Shown here piece by piece: positions 53,733 to 61,956 of a stretch of DNA of 64,000 nucleotides. Origin of the DNA: Streptomyces mirabilis (lineage in GTDB: Bacteria > Actinomycetota > Actinomycetes > Streptomycetales > Streptomycetaceae). Every line of letters begins with the position of its first letter. Within the stretch, counting starts at the first letter, position 1. Made by a program: the position numbers and the translations under genes. Under the pieces are notes generated by a model. That model was not told the origin of the DNA and made no database searches. It saw only the letters and a program-made list of their open reading frames with translations. The DNA is taken from contig NZ_JBCJKP010000001.1 of the NCBI RefSeq assembly GCF_039503195.1, forward strand, positions 9,796,001-9,860,000. Reading direction: 5' to 3'.

Positions 53733-54911
53733 GTGACAAGTCAGCCCGTTGCCGCCAGAGAACACGTCCGGCAGGAGATGGTCGCCGATCCGCGCGTCGT
53801 GGCGGCGATCGTCTCGGCGGTCCACGAACAGGTCCCGGTGTACGCCGCGCTCGACGACAGCCGGCTGCCGGAGGTGCGGGCCATCGCGGCCTGGGGCCTG
53901 GAGCGGCTCCTGCACCTGTGGGTCACCGACGGCGCCCTCGAACCGTCGGATGTGCGGCGCCTGCGAGGCATCGCGGCGGCCCGCGCGGCGGACGGGCGGC
54001 CCGTGCAGGCGGTGCTGCGGGCCTACCGGGTGGCGGCGACCGTCCTCACCGACGAGATCGCGGCCCGCGCGCCCCGGCTCGCCGCCGCGGACGCCTTCGC
54101 TCTCACCCGGATGCTGCTGACCGCGCTCGACACCCTCTCCGAGGAGATGACCACGGCGTACGCCGCCACCGACGAGGACCTCGCGGCGGACCGCGACCGG
54201 GCACTGCGGCTGCTGCTCGACGACCTGATCGCCGGGCGGCACGCCTCGGTGGGCGCGCTCAGCGACCGGTCTGCCCGGCTGGGGGTCCAACTCCCGGACC
54301 CCTACTGTCTGTTGGTGGCCGAGCCGGTGAGCGCGGAGCGTCCCGACATGGCGCTCGACGCGGCGACGGGGCTGCTCGAGGCGTTGGCCGTTCCGGGGGA
54401 CGAGGTGGTCTCGTCCGCGACGGTACGTGGCTCGCGTGCCGTTCTGTTGCTGCCGGGTGCGGCTGCCGCGAGGGCGGGGGCGGTGCTGGGCGCGCGGTCC
54501 TGGCGGGGCTGTGCGATCACCGGGGAGAGCCTGGACCGGGTCGCGGTGGCGCATCGGCTCGCTGCCGACGCCCTCGACACGGCGCCCGCCCACGCGCACC
54601 GGCCGGGGCGTGTCCTCACGGACGCCGACGCGCATGTCCTCGCCCTGCTCGGCGGGCATCCGGCCGCGGCGCCGGACCAGGTCGCCCGCCTCGTTCTCGG
54701 GCCGCTCACCGACCCGGGGCAGCGGCATCTCATGGAGGCGCTGACCGCGTACATCGACGCCGGCTCGGCGAGCGCCGCCGCGCGGGTGCTTCACCTGCAC
54801 GCGCAGTCCCTGCGCTACCGCCTGCGGCGCATCCACGCCCTGACGTCCCGTGATCCCCGCGACCCCTGGCAACGCCTCACCCTGGACATCGCCCGCACGA
54901 TCAGGCCGTAA
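53733..54911 (+). CDS. PucR-family transcriptional regulator
   Basis: A 392-residue regulator. An alpha-helical N-terminal sensor (VAAIVSAVHEQVPVYAALDD) and a GGDEF-like middle precede the C-terminal PucR helix-turn-helix (SAAARVLHLHAQSLRYRLRR). The start is GTG 53733. It has no ribosome binding site, and GATCAT ends 6 bases upstream as a possible -10 box, so a leaderless transcript is likely. It is divergent from the hydroxyacid oxidase-dehydrogenase operon and probably regulates it in response to a hydroxyacid. The effector is not known. Confidence 0.9.
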   Translation: MTSQPVAAREHVRQEMVADPRVVAAIVSAVHEQVPVYAALDDSRLPEVRAIAAWGLERLLHLWVTDGALEPSDVRRLRGIAAARAADGRPVQAVLRAYRVAATVLTDEIAARAPRLAAADAFALTRMLLTALDTLSEEMTTAYAATDEDLAADRDRALRLLLDDLIAGRHASVGALSDRSARLGVQLPDPYCLLVAEPVSAERPDMALDAATGLLEALAVPGDEVVSSATVRGSRAVLLLPGAAAARAGAVLGARSWRGCAITGESLDRVAVAHRLAADALDTAPAHAHRPGRVLTDADAHVLALLGGHPAAAPDQVARLVLGPLTDPGQRHLMEALTAYIDAGSASAAARVLHLHAQSLRYRLRRIHALTSRDPRDPWQRLTLDIARTIRP

Positions 54912-55377
54912 CTTCCTCGCCCCCGCCGCCCTTACCCGACCCATCCCCAGGGGCTCCGCCCCTTCAACCCCGCCCCCGACGGGGCTGCGCCCCTGCACCC
55001 CCGCATCGCCCGAAGGGCTCGTCCTCAAGCGCCGGACGGGCTGAGTGGTGCGGGCCGGGGTGGGTGGGGTGCGCCCTCGACGTGGGCCGGTCCGAGGCTT
55101 TTGGGGGCGCGGGGGGCTGCGCGAACGCCCGCAGTCGAACGAATCCGGTGCAGGGCTGCGCCCTCTGCACCCCCGCATCGCCCCAAGGGCTCGTCCTCAA
55201 GCGCCGGACGGTCCGAGGTTTTTGGGGGCGCGGGGACTGCGCGAACGGCCCCCACCGGCCTGCGGCCGGACGAATCGGGGCGGGCCGGGATGCGGGGCGC
55301 AGCCCCGTCCGAGGGCCGGGGAAAAGCGCGACCAGGCCCCACCCCCGGCACGCGACGAGCACACCCCCAGGTAGGGA
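54912..55377. repeat. Intergenic repeat cluster typical of Streptomyces
   Basis: 466 bases with no gene but dense repeats. AGGGGCTCCGCCCCT (54949-54963) and GGGGCTGCGCCCC (54981-54993) are hairpins. A module starting CTGCACCCCCGCATCGCC and ending GCGCCGGACGG occurs twice (54993-55039 and 55164-55210). Its companion, TCCGAGG then T-run then GGGGGCGCGGGG and CTGCGCGAAC, also occurs twice (55091-55126 and 55210-55245). In the first copy 50 unrelated bases separate the parts; in the second they abut. Similar sequences are widespread between streptomycete genes. They may terminate transcription from both sides. Confidence 0.75.
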
Positions 55378-56046
55378 CTACCGCGCGTGGGGCGTGACGC
55401 GGGCCGTCGCCCGGACCGGGCCCCCGTCGGCCCCGGCGAGGCGCAAGGGGAACAGGAACACCTCTGTCGAACACCCCGCGGCCTGCGCGTCCGCGACCCC
55501 CGCGAGCCCGGTCAGGTTCTCGGCGATCACACCCCCCGCTCCGCACAGCACACGGTGGGAGGGCAGATCCACGGGACCGGTCGGATCGACGCTCAGCGCG
55601 TCGATCCCGACGGTGAGGACACCCGCCGCGACCACGGCCTCCGCCGCCTCGGGCGTGAGCCAGGGATGGGCGAGGTAGTCCTCGGTTCCCCAGTACCGGG
55701 ACCACCCGGTGGCCAGCAGCAGGATCGAACCGGGCCGCAGCAGGCCGAGGGCGGGGGAGAGCAGGTCCGGAGTGATCGGCGCCCGCGCCGGCAGACCACG
55801 GACGTCGGCGACGACCGCCGACCCCGCGAACCGCTCCAGCGGCAGATCGTCCAACGTGGGCCACGCCTCGTCCACGTGGTACGGCGCGTCGACATGCGTA
55901 CCTGACTGCGACCCCATGTGCAGCCGAAGGACGTTCACTCCGTGCTCGGCGACCCGCAACGCCCTGGAGACCTCCACCTCCGGGTCACCGGGATAGACGG
56001 GCATCCCGGTGACCACGGGCACGGACAGGTCGAGCCAGCTCTCCAT
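55378..56046 (-). CDS. Cyclase-family hydrolase (kynurenine formamidase-like)
   Basis: A 222-residue metal-dependent hydrolase. The signature HMGSQSGTHVDAPYHV carries the metal ligands. The family's opening (LDLSVPVVTGMPVYPGDPEV) and RVLCGAGGVIAENLTGLAG are also present. Members hydrolyse N-formylkynurenine, isatin or other cyclic or acylated substrates. The start is ATG 56046, embedded in an AGTTCTCC repeat array. It is the downstream gene of a probable operon with an NCS1 permease, 82 bases away, which could import its substrate. The exact substrate is not decidable. Confidence 0.88.
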   Translation of the reverse strand: MESWLDLSVPVVTGMPVYPGDPEVEVSRALRVAEHGVNVLRLHMGSQSGTHVDAPYHVDEAWPTLDDLPLERFAGSAVVADVRGLPARAPITPDLLSPALGLLRPGSILLLATGWSRYWGTEDYLAHPWLTPEAAEAVVAAGVLTVGIDALSVDPTGPVDLPSHRVLCGAGGVIAENLTGLAGVADAQAAGCSTEVFLFPLRLAGADGGPVRATARVTPHAR

Positions 56047-56119
56047 CAGTTCTCCATCAGCGAGTTCTCCACCAGTTCTCCGTAAGCCAGTCTTCCATCG
56101 GCTCGTCGACCAGTTCTCC
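56036..56119. repeat. AGTTCTCC repeat array around the cyclase start
   Basis: AGTTCTCC occurs four times (56048, 56063, 56074, 56112), with variants AGCTCTCC at 56036 and AGTCTTCC near 56089. Each is usually followed by (A/G)TC or ACC. The array spans the first codons of the cyclase gene and most of the spacer to the permease stop. It contains no recognisable ribosome binding site for ATG 56046. Confidence 0.7.
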
Positions 56120-56128
56120 GTCGGCGGA

Positions 56129-57712
56129 TCAACCGCCGTCGACGGCGAGAACCGCGGACGTGCCCTCGCTCTCCGCCCCGGGATCGGTGATCGGCGGCAC
56201 CGGCACGTCGACGGTACGGGCCAGCCGCGGACCCTCGGGCCCGTACACCGCGCGGGGCTCGGGGAACAGTCGCAGCATCGCCAGATACAGCACGGCGGCG
56301 ACGGCCAGCGACAGCGGCAGGCTGATGTCGATGCCGTTCGCGAGATCGCCCAGCGGTCCGACGAACTGGCCGGGGATGTCGGTGAACAGCACACCGACCA
56401 CCGCGCCCACCCACCAGGCCGTCATGCCCCGCCAGTTCCAGCCGTGCGTGAACCAGTAACGGCCGCCGCGCTGACGGCGGTTGAAGACCTGGAGCGCGTC
56501 CGGGTCGTACCAGCCGCGCCGGGTGTAGAACCCGAGGATCATCACGACCATCCAGGGCGTGGTGCAGGTGATGATCACGGTGGCGAAGGTCGAGATGGAC
56601 TGCACCAGGTCGAAGCCGAAGCGGCCGATGAAGATGAACGCGATCGACAGGACTCCGACCAGCATCGTCGCCTGGACCCGGGACAGCCGCGGGAACACCG
56701 ACGAGAAGTCGAGCCCGGTGCCGTACAGCGACGTCGTGCCGGTCGACATGCCGCCGATCAGGGCGAGCAGACACACCGGCAGGAAGAACCAGCTCGGCGA
56801 GATGGCCAGCAGGCCGCCGACGAAGTCGGGGGCCGCCGGGTCGACGTACTTCGGCGCCTTGGTCGCGATGACGCTCGCGGTCGCGAGCCCGAACACGAAC
56901 GGCAGCAGGGTGGCGATCTGGGACAGGAACGCGGCACCGACGACCTTGCGGCGCGGCGCGTTCGCCGGGATGTAACGCGACCAGTCGCCGAGGAACGCGC
57001 CGAAGGAGACCGGGTTCGACAGCACGATCAGTGCCGCGCCGATGAAGGAGGGCCAGAACAGCGCCTGCGTCGCCGAGTCGGCCGAGGCCGTGAAGACACC
57101 GGCGTACGAGGGATCGAAGTCACCGGCGAAGGCGATCGCGCCGAGCAGGAACAGCACGGTCGCCGAAGTCACCGCGATCTTGTTGACGAACAGCATGAAC
57201 CGGAACCCGTACACGCACACCGCGAGCACCAGGCAGCCGAAGAGCGCGTACGCGACCACGTACGACAGGTTGCTGCGCTCCAGGCCGAACAGCCGGTGCG
57301 CGCCGCCGACCAGGGCGTCGCCGGAGCTCCACACCGAGATCGAGAAGAACGCCACGGCCGTGAGCAGGGACAGGAACGAGCCGACGACCCGGCCGTGCAC
57401 ACCGAGGTGCGCGGAGGAGGCGACCGCGTTGTTGGTGCCGTTGACCGGGCCGAACATCGCCATCGGGCACAGGATCAGGGCGCCGACGACGACTCCGAGG
57501 AGGGTGGCCGCGAGCCCCTGCCAGAAGGAGAGGCCGAAGAGGATGGGGAAGGCCCCGAGGACGCAGGTGGAGAAGGTGTTCGCACCGCCGAAGGCGACTC
57601 TGAACAGGTCGAGCGGCGACGCCGTGCGGTCCGCGTCGGGGATGCGCTCGACGCCGTAGGTCTCCACCTCGGTGAGAGACGGCGACGGCGTGGCGGGGGA
57701 GTTCTCGGACAA
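56129..57712 (-). CDS. NCS1-family nucleobase/cation symporter
   Basis: A 527-residue transporter with about twelve membrane segments, of the purine-cytosine permease/allantoin type. Conserved parts are FRVAFGGANTFSTCVLGAFP, FGPVNGTNNAVASSAHLGVH, and LSNPVSFGAFLGDWSRYIP. The likely start is TTG 57712 (LSENSPATPSPSLTEVETYG), because GGAG lies 5 bases upstream; GTG starts further up have no site. It would import a nucleobase, hydantoin or similar compound with a proton or sodium. The cyclase-family hydrolase follows on the same strand and may process the cargo. Confidence 0.88.
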   Translation of the reverse strand: MSENSPATPSPSLTEVETYGVERIPDADRTASPLDLFRVAFGGANTFSTCVLGAFPILFGLSFWQGLAATLLGVVVGALILCPMAMFGPVNGTNNAVASSAHLGVHGRVVGSFLSLLTAVAFFSISVWSSGDALVGGAHRLFGLERSNLSYVVAYALFGCLVLAVCVYGFRFMLFVNKIAVTSATVLFLLGAIAFAGDFDPSYAGVFTASADSATQALFWPSFIGAALIVLSNPVSFGAFLGDWSRYIPANAPRRKVVGAAFLSQIATLLPFVFGLATASVIATKAPKYVDPAAPDFVGGLLAISPSWFFLPVCLLALIGGMSTGTTSLYGTGLDFSSVFPRLSRVQATMLVGVLSIAFIFIGRFGFDLVQSISTFATVIITCTTPWMVVMILGFYTRRGWYDPDALQVFNRRQRGGRYWFTHGWNWRGMTAWWVGAVVGVLFTDIPGQFVGPLGDLANGIDISLPLSLAVAAVLYLAMLRLFPEPRAVYGPEGPRLARTVDVPVPPITDPGAESEGTSAVLAVDGG

Positions 57713-57959
57713 GGGTGCTCCAGCGAAGTGCCTGTGCCCGGAAAGCGGGCGGTGGAGCGCGTGGTGGCGCGAGGGGAGGTCGGCCCCGTGGTCGCCGCGG
57801 GGGTGTGCGGCGGCGGATGTCGTCCTTGGCGGATCTGCCGACGCTAAGGCCGGGCCGAAGATCCACGCCAGAAGGTAGAACATCCATCTTCCGTGCCCGG
57901 GGTGGAGCATTCGTCCAGTCCGGCGTGTGTGTCCGTCGCGGGAGGTGCCCGGCGGTGGC

Positions 57960-58406
57960 TCAGTGCTCCGTGCCTGGCTCCGGGGTGGCGCGCCAGCCGT
58001 GCCAGCGGTGGACGGTGACGGCGATCACCGGGCCGTCCGGCGGCCGCTGCCGGTACTGCGCGTACTTCTCGCGCAGCAGGTCGATCGCCGCCGTGTACTC
58101 GTCCTGTGTGCCGGGCGGCAGAACCCGGGCGTCGCCGTCCGCCCGTACCCACCACAGTCGCTCCCAGTCCTCGTCGTAGGCATCGACGAGCAGGCACACG
58201 GCGGGGTGGGCGGCGATGTTGCGCAGCCGCCGCAGCCGCGGCGACCTCTTGGGTTTGTGGTCGACCGCGGTGACGATCTCGCCGCCGCGCGCCGCGAAGA
58301 CGAGGGGCACGAGGTGCGGGCGCCCCTCGGGGTCCACCGTCGCCAGGCGCGCCACCCGTGCCGCCACGAACCGGCGGCGCGCCTCCTTCTCGTCCATGTC
58401 CGGCAC
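57960..58406 (-). CDS. F420-dependent PPOX-class oxidoreductase (TIGR03668 type)
   Basis: A 148-residue split-barrel protein. ARVARLATVDPEGRPHLVPL begins the barrel. AVDHKPKRSPRLRRLRNIAA and HPAVCLLVDAYDEDWERLWW are the signature of the TIGR03668-type F420-binding subgroup. The start is GTG 58406, because GGAG lies 6 bases upstream; ATG 58397 has no site. Function is probably F420-dependent reduction of an unknown compound. The gene directly upstream on the same strand encodes an LLM-class F420 oxidoreductase, so both may share a cofactor or pathway. Confidence 0.88.
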   Translation of the reverse strand: MPDMDEKEARRRFVAARVARLATVDPEGRPHLVPLVFAARGGEIVTAVDHKPKRSPRLRRLRNIAAHPAVCLLVDAYDEDWERLWWVRADGDARVLPPGTQDEYTAAIDLLREKYAQYRQRPPDGPVIAVTVHRWHGWRATPEPGTEH

Positions 58407-58470
58407 GGTGAGCTCCGATTCCCCGGCGCCGGGAACGCGGTGGGCTCGCGATCCCCGGCGGCCGGAAGCG

Positions 58471-59298
58471 TCAGCGGTGGGCGGACACGGCCTCGGCCAG
58501 TTCGTCGAGTGTGCGCAGTGTCTCGTCCTCCGGCTGGGTCGGCAGATACAGCAGCACGCGGTCGACGCCGAGTTCCGCGTAGGTGTCGAGGGACTCCCGG
58601 TCGCTCTCGCCCGCGTAGACCACGACGGCCGGCCGGTCACCGGCCGTCTTGCGCATCTGTTCGATGCGCGCGCCCAGTTCCTTGGGCGGTACGGCGCTGG
58701 GCAGCCACGCCGACCCGTACTCGGCGACGCGCGCGAAGGTGCGCTCGCTGTTGCCCCCGACCCAGATGGGCGGGTGCGGCCGCTGGACCGGCTTCGGCCA
58801 GGCGTAGACCGGTGCGAAGTCGACGAAGTCGCCGTGGAACTCGGCCTCGTCCTTCGTCCACAGTTCGATCATGGCGCGAATGCGTTCGTCCATCAGCCGG
58901 CCGCGGGAGGTCGGATCCGTGCCGTGGTTGCGCATCTCCTCCCGGTTCCAGCCGGCGCCGACACCGAACACGGCACGGCCGTCGGAGATCAGGTCGAGGG
59001 AGGCGATCTCCTTCGCGGTGGTGATCGGATCACGCTGCACCACCAGAGCGATCCCCGTGCCCAGGCGCAGGTCCCGGGTCACGGAGGCGGCGGCGGCGAG
59101 CGCCACGAACGGATCGAGCGTGCGGTAGTAGATGCGAGGCAGTTCCCCGCCGCCCGGATACGGCGTCTCCCGGTTCACCGGGATGTGCGAGTGCTCGGCC
59201 AGCAGCAGCGTGTCGAACCCGCGCTCTTCCAGAGCGGGCCCCAGGGCCCTGGGGCCGATGCCCTCATCAGTGATGAACGTCGACACTCCGAACTTCAT
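58471..59298 (-). CDS. LLM-class F420-dependent oxidoreductase
   Basis: A 275-residue luciferase-like monooxygenase-fold enzyme. It begins MKFGVSTFITDEGIGPRALG. GTGIALVVQRDPITTAKEIA, GRAVFGVGAGWNREEMRNHG and PPIWVGGNSERTFARVAEYG are the F420-type conserved regions. Such enzymes use F420 to oxidise or reduce small molecules. I start at ATG 59298, with GAGGTGG upstream. It is followed by the PPOX-class F420 gene after 64 bases and preceded by a conserved hypothetical gene, all on the minus strand. The substrate is unknown. Confidence 0.92.
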   Translation of the reverse strand: MKFGVSTFITDEGIGPRALGPALEERGFDTLLLAEHSHIPVNRETPYPGGGELPRIYYRTLDPFVALAAAASVTRDLRLGTGIALVVQRDPITTAKEIASLDLISDGRAVFGVGAGWNREEMRNHGTDPTSRGRLMDERIRAMIELWTKDEAEFHGDFVDFAPVYAWPKPVQRPHPPIWVGGNSERTFARVAEYGSAWLPSAVPPKELGARIEQMRKTAGDRPAVVVYAGESDRESLDTYAELGVDRVLLYLPTQPEDETLRTLDELAEAVSAHR

Positions 59299-59348
59299 CC
59301 GCGACCACCTCGTCTTGTCGGCTGTTGCCGCCAGTGTGACGTGGTCGG

Positions 59349-59900
59349 TCACTCCTCGTCAGGTGCGGCGTCCCGCGGCGTGGCGTCCGGACCCTGGGCC
59401 CGGACCCGCCGCACATGTTCCAGCGAGTCGCGCAGTTCCGTCAGCCAGTCGTCGGCGTGACGCTGGACCAGGCGGACACACCAGGCGAGGGCGTCACTGC
59501 GGCTGCGGGCGACCCCGGCGGCGATGAGGGTGTCGAGGACCTGGCGCTCGGGTTGGCGCAACCGGGTCATGACGGGCGCGGCGATGTGGGTGAACAGGGC
59601 GCGCTCGCCCCCGCACTCCGCGCCCCAGGAGACCTTCTTGCCGAACCGGTGCTCGGCTTCCCGTGCCACCGCGACCCGGTCGTCGCGGGTGCGCTCGCGG
59701 AATTCCTGGATACGTGCCTGGGCGGCCGCCTCCTTCTCGGCGTCCGAGGCACCTTCGGCGAGCCCGGGCTCGGGGATGCGGCCGACGACGGTGATCTCCT
59801 CCCGGTCGACCGTCACCTCCACCAGGCTCTCGAAGAGATCGTCGGGCAGGCGGCCGGCGAACCAGCCGCGCAGCTTCTCGTGCTGCTCTGAAGTAATCAT
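59349..59900 (-). CDS. Conserved hypothetical protein
   Basis: A 183-residue hydrophilic protein, apparently conserved in streptomycetes but without a domain I can name. It starts MITSEQHEKLRGWFAGRLPD, carries ITVVGRIPEP, a charged helix rich in Arg and Glu, and ends with LDTLIAAGVARSRSDALAWC and VRLVQRHADDWLTELRDSLE. The last part resembles a short helix-turn-helix or ribbon-helix-helix-like tail with a coiled end. The start is ATG 59900; an inverted repeat overlaps it (AGTAATC 59892-59898, GATTACT 59909-59915), suggesting autoregulation. It lies 50 bases upstream of the LLM gene on the same strand. Confidence 0.7.
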   Translation of the reverse strand: MITSEQHEKLRGWFAGRLPDDLFESLVEVTVDREEITVVGRIPEPGLAEGASDAEKEAAAQARIQEFRERTRDDRVAVAREAEHRFGKKVSWGAECGGERALFTHIAAPVMTRLRQPERQVLDTLIAAGVARSRSDALAWCVRLVQRHADDWLTELRDSLEHVRRVRAQGPDATPRDAAPDEE

Positions 59901-60209
59901 GTAATGACGATTACTCCCTTGCACGGAAGAAGCAAGCGGGTCCGCCGGAGGCTGAACCGGAATGTTTCAGGCCTATTGCGGAGCCGGGGGGATCCGGCCA
60001 GGAGGGTGCCCCTGGCGATCAACAACCCCTCAGTTCCGGGGCTTGAACGTTCGAATTTCGTAACTTCACGCCACTGATTCAATACTCAAGGTTACTGAAA
60101 CGCATGGGGTCGATGTGTGTTTCCGGTCCGGACTCGGCAGACTCGCGCTCGCCGCACCGGCACCCAATCGAGCCGGTACTGCATTCAATCGAGCGGAAGG
60201 ATGCACACA
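59901..60209. other. Divergent spacer, hypothetical / subtilisin inhibitor
   Basis: 309 bases without a gene. It contains GTAATGACGATTAC (59901-59914), a palindrome by the hypothetical gene. TTGAACGTTCGAA (60044-60056) and an A/T-rich stretch (60055-60105) are the likely promoter region of the secreted inhibitor. Confidence 0.5.
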
Positions 60210-60704
60210 ATGCCGAATACCGCGCGTTGGGCAGCGACTCTCACCCTCACGGCCGCTGCCGTCTGCGGCCCCCTCGGGGGGTCCGCCCTCGCCACCCCGG
60301 CCCACGCGACCCAGACGGCTGAGACCCGGACGGTCACGAGCCAGGCCCACGCCACGCCGGCGCTCGCCCCCTCAGGGCTCTACGCCCCCTCGGCCCTGGT
60401 GCTCACCATGGGCCACGGGGAGACCGCCGCCACCGTCACACCGGAGCGCGCGGTCACGCTGAACTGCGCCCCGACCCCCTCCGGCACCCACCCCGCCGCC
60501 TACGACGCCTGTGCCGAACTCCGGGCGGTGAACGGCGACTTCGACGCCCTGACCCTGAGAGACGGCGCACTGTGTACGCGGCAGTTCGATCCGGTGGTCG
60601 TCACCGTCCAGGGCGTCTGGCGCGGCAAGCGCGTCGCGTACGAACGGACCTTCGCCAACGAGTGCGTGAAGAACTCCTACGGGACGAGTTTCTTCGCGTT
60701 CTGA
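60210..60704 (+). CDS. Streptomyces subtilisin inhibitor-like protein, P1 arginine
   Basis: A 164-residue secreted protease inhibitor of the SSI family. A signal peptide covers about the first 33 residues ([20 protein letters not shown] onward). The mature protein has the two-disulfide SSI core: [48 protein letters not shown] and [12 protein letters not shown]. The reactive-site P1 residue is Arg124 (CTR-QF), where SSI itself has Met, so trypsin-like proteases are the expected target. The start is ATG 60210, with GGAAGG 9 bases upstream. Such inhibitors control extracellular proteases during aerial growth. Confidence 0.93.
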   Translation: MPNTARWAATLTLTAAAVCGPLGGSALATPAHATQTAETRTVTSQAHATPALAPSGLYAPSALVLTMGHGETAATVTPERAVTLNCAPTPSGTHPAAYDACAELRAVNGDFDALTLRDGALCTRQFDPVVVTVQGVWRGKRVAYERTFANECVKNSYGTSFFAF

Positions 60705-60975
60705 GAGACCGGGATCGCGCGGCCTTCGTGAGCGTCGAACGGGGTCAGTAGGTGGGGAGTGCGCGCCCCGAAGCACGGAGTACGACGCGATCTCGCATCG
60801 GGGGTCGGTCAGGCGGAGTGGGGCCGCCGGCCGGCCCCCGACATCTGTCTTCCCCCGCTCGGTGCCCTCGACCCCGGCTCGGCTCCCTCAACTCGTAGTT
60901 GTGTCAGAAGTGTTGACCCGGCATTGGAAACGTTTTAATTTCCCCTCACCCGACAGTCCCAGGTGAGGAGGCTCC
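60705..60975. promoter_or_regulatory. Promoter region of the ABC operon with LacI-type operator
   Basis: TTGACC (60913-60918) and TAATTT (60936-60941) are separated by 17 bases and make the best promoter in the window. The spacer contains TTGGAAACGTTTTAA (60925-60938), a LacI-family operator. The rest of the spacer (60705-60900) has no gene I can see. Confidence 0.75.
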
Positions 60976-61956
60976 GTGGCCGCAGTGTTGCGGGACCCCG
61001 CAGGTACAGAGGTGGTGGACCCTTCACACCGCCCCCCGATCGAGGCCCGTCGCGACTTGAAACGTTTTCATAAGCGTGGCAGCAGGGCGCTGTTCCTGCT
61101 GATGCTCCCCGGGCTCGCCTACTTCCTGGTCTTCCACTACGGCGCCCTGCTCGGCAACGTCATCGCGTTCAAGGACTACGTCCCGTTCGACGGCGTCTGG
61201 GGCAGTCGTTGGGTGGGTCTCGACAACTTCCGGCGGATGTTCGAGGACGGCGAGTTCTGGGACGCGGTCCTCAACACCCTCTGGATCGCGGTCCTGCAGA
61301 TCGTCTTCTACTTCCCCGTCCCGCTCGCCCTCGCCCTGCTGCTGCACAGCCTCACCCGCAGCAGCGTCCGCCGCTTCGTGCAGTCGGTGGCCTACCTGCC
61401 GCACTTCATCTCGTGGGTGATCGTCGTCGCCCTGTTCCAGCAGGTCCTGGGCGACACGGGCATGGTGAACAGCTATCTCGGCGACGCCGGACTGCACACC
61501 GTCGACATCATCGGCAACCCCGACGCCTTCACACCGCTCGTCGTCGCCCAGGTCATCTGGAAGGACGCCGGCTGGGGCACGATCATCTTCCTCGCCGCGC
61601 TCTCCCAGGTCGACGAGCAGCAGTACGAGGCCGCGGCCATCGACGGCGCGGGCCCCTGGCGCCGCTTCTGGCACGTCACCCTGCCCGCCATCCGCGCGGT
61701 GATCGTGCTGCTGCTCATCATGCGGCTCGGCGACATCCTCTCGGTCGGCTTCGAACAGATGCTGCTCCAGCGGGATGCCGTCGGTCCGCAGGCCGCCGAG
61801 ATCATCGACACCTTCGTCTACTACCAGGGCCTCGTCGGCGGCGACTACGGATTCGCCGCCGCCGCGGGCCTGTTCAAGGGTGTCGTCGGCGCCCTGCTCG
61901 TCTACGCGGCCAACAAGGTCGCCCACCGCCTCGGCGAACAGGGGGTCTACCGGTGA
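60976..61956 (+). CDS. ABC sugar transporter permease, LplB type
   Basis: A 326-residue permease with six membrane segments of the binding-protein-dependent type. It starts with a basic N-terminus, then FLLMLPGLAYFLVFHYGALL and FKDYVPFDGVWGSRWVGLDN. The EAA loop is EAAAIDGAGPWRRFWHVTLP. The group (LplB/UgpA-like) imports oligosaccharides. The start is GTG 60976 with GAGGAG upstream. A second LacI operator lies inside its codons 28-32 (61057-61071). It overlaps the next permease by GTGA and the two form the membrane channel. Confidence 0.92.
   Translation: MAAVLRDPAGTEVVDPSHRPPIEARRDLKRFHKRGSRALFLLMLPGLAYFLVFHYGALLGNVIAFKDYVPFDGVWGSRWVGLDNFRRMFEDGEFWDAVLNTLWIAVLQIVFYFPVPLALALLLHSLTRSSVRRFVQSVAYLPHFISWVIVVALFQQVLGDTGMVNSYLGDAGLHTVDIIGNPDAFTPLVVAQVIWKDAGWGTIIFLAALSQVDEQQYEAAAIDGAGPWRRFWHVTLPAIRAVIVLLLIMRLGDILSVGFEQMLLQRDAVGPQAAEIIDTFVYYQGLVGGDYGFAAAAGLFKGVVGALLVYAANKVAHRLGEQGVYR
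61057..61071 (+). promoter_or_regulatory. Intragenic LacI-type operator
   Basis: TTGAAACGTTTTCAT lies within the permease coding region. It shares GAAACGTTTT with the promoter operator 132 bases upstream and is the more symmetric of the two. Confidence 0.65.
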
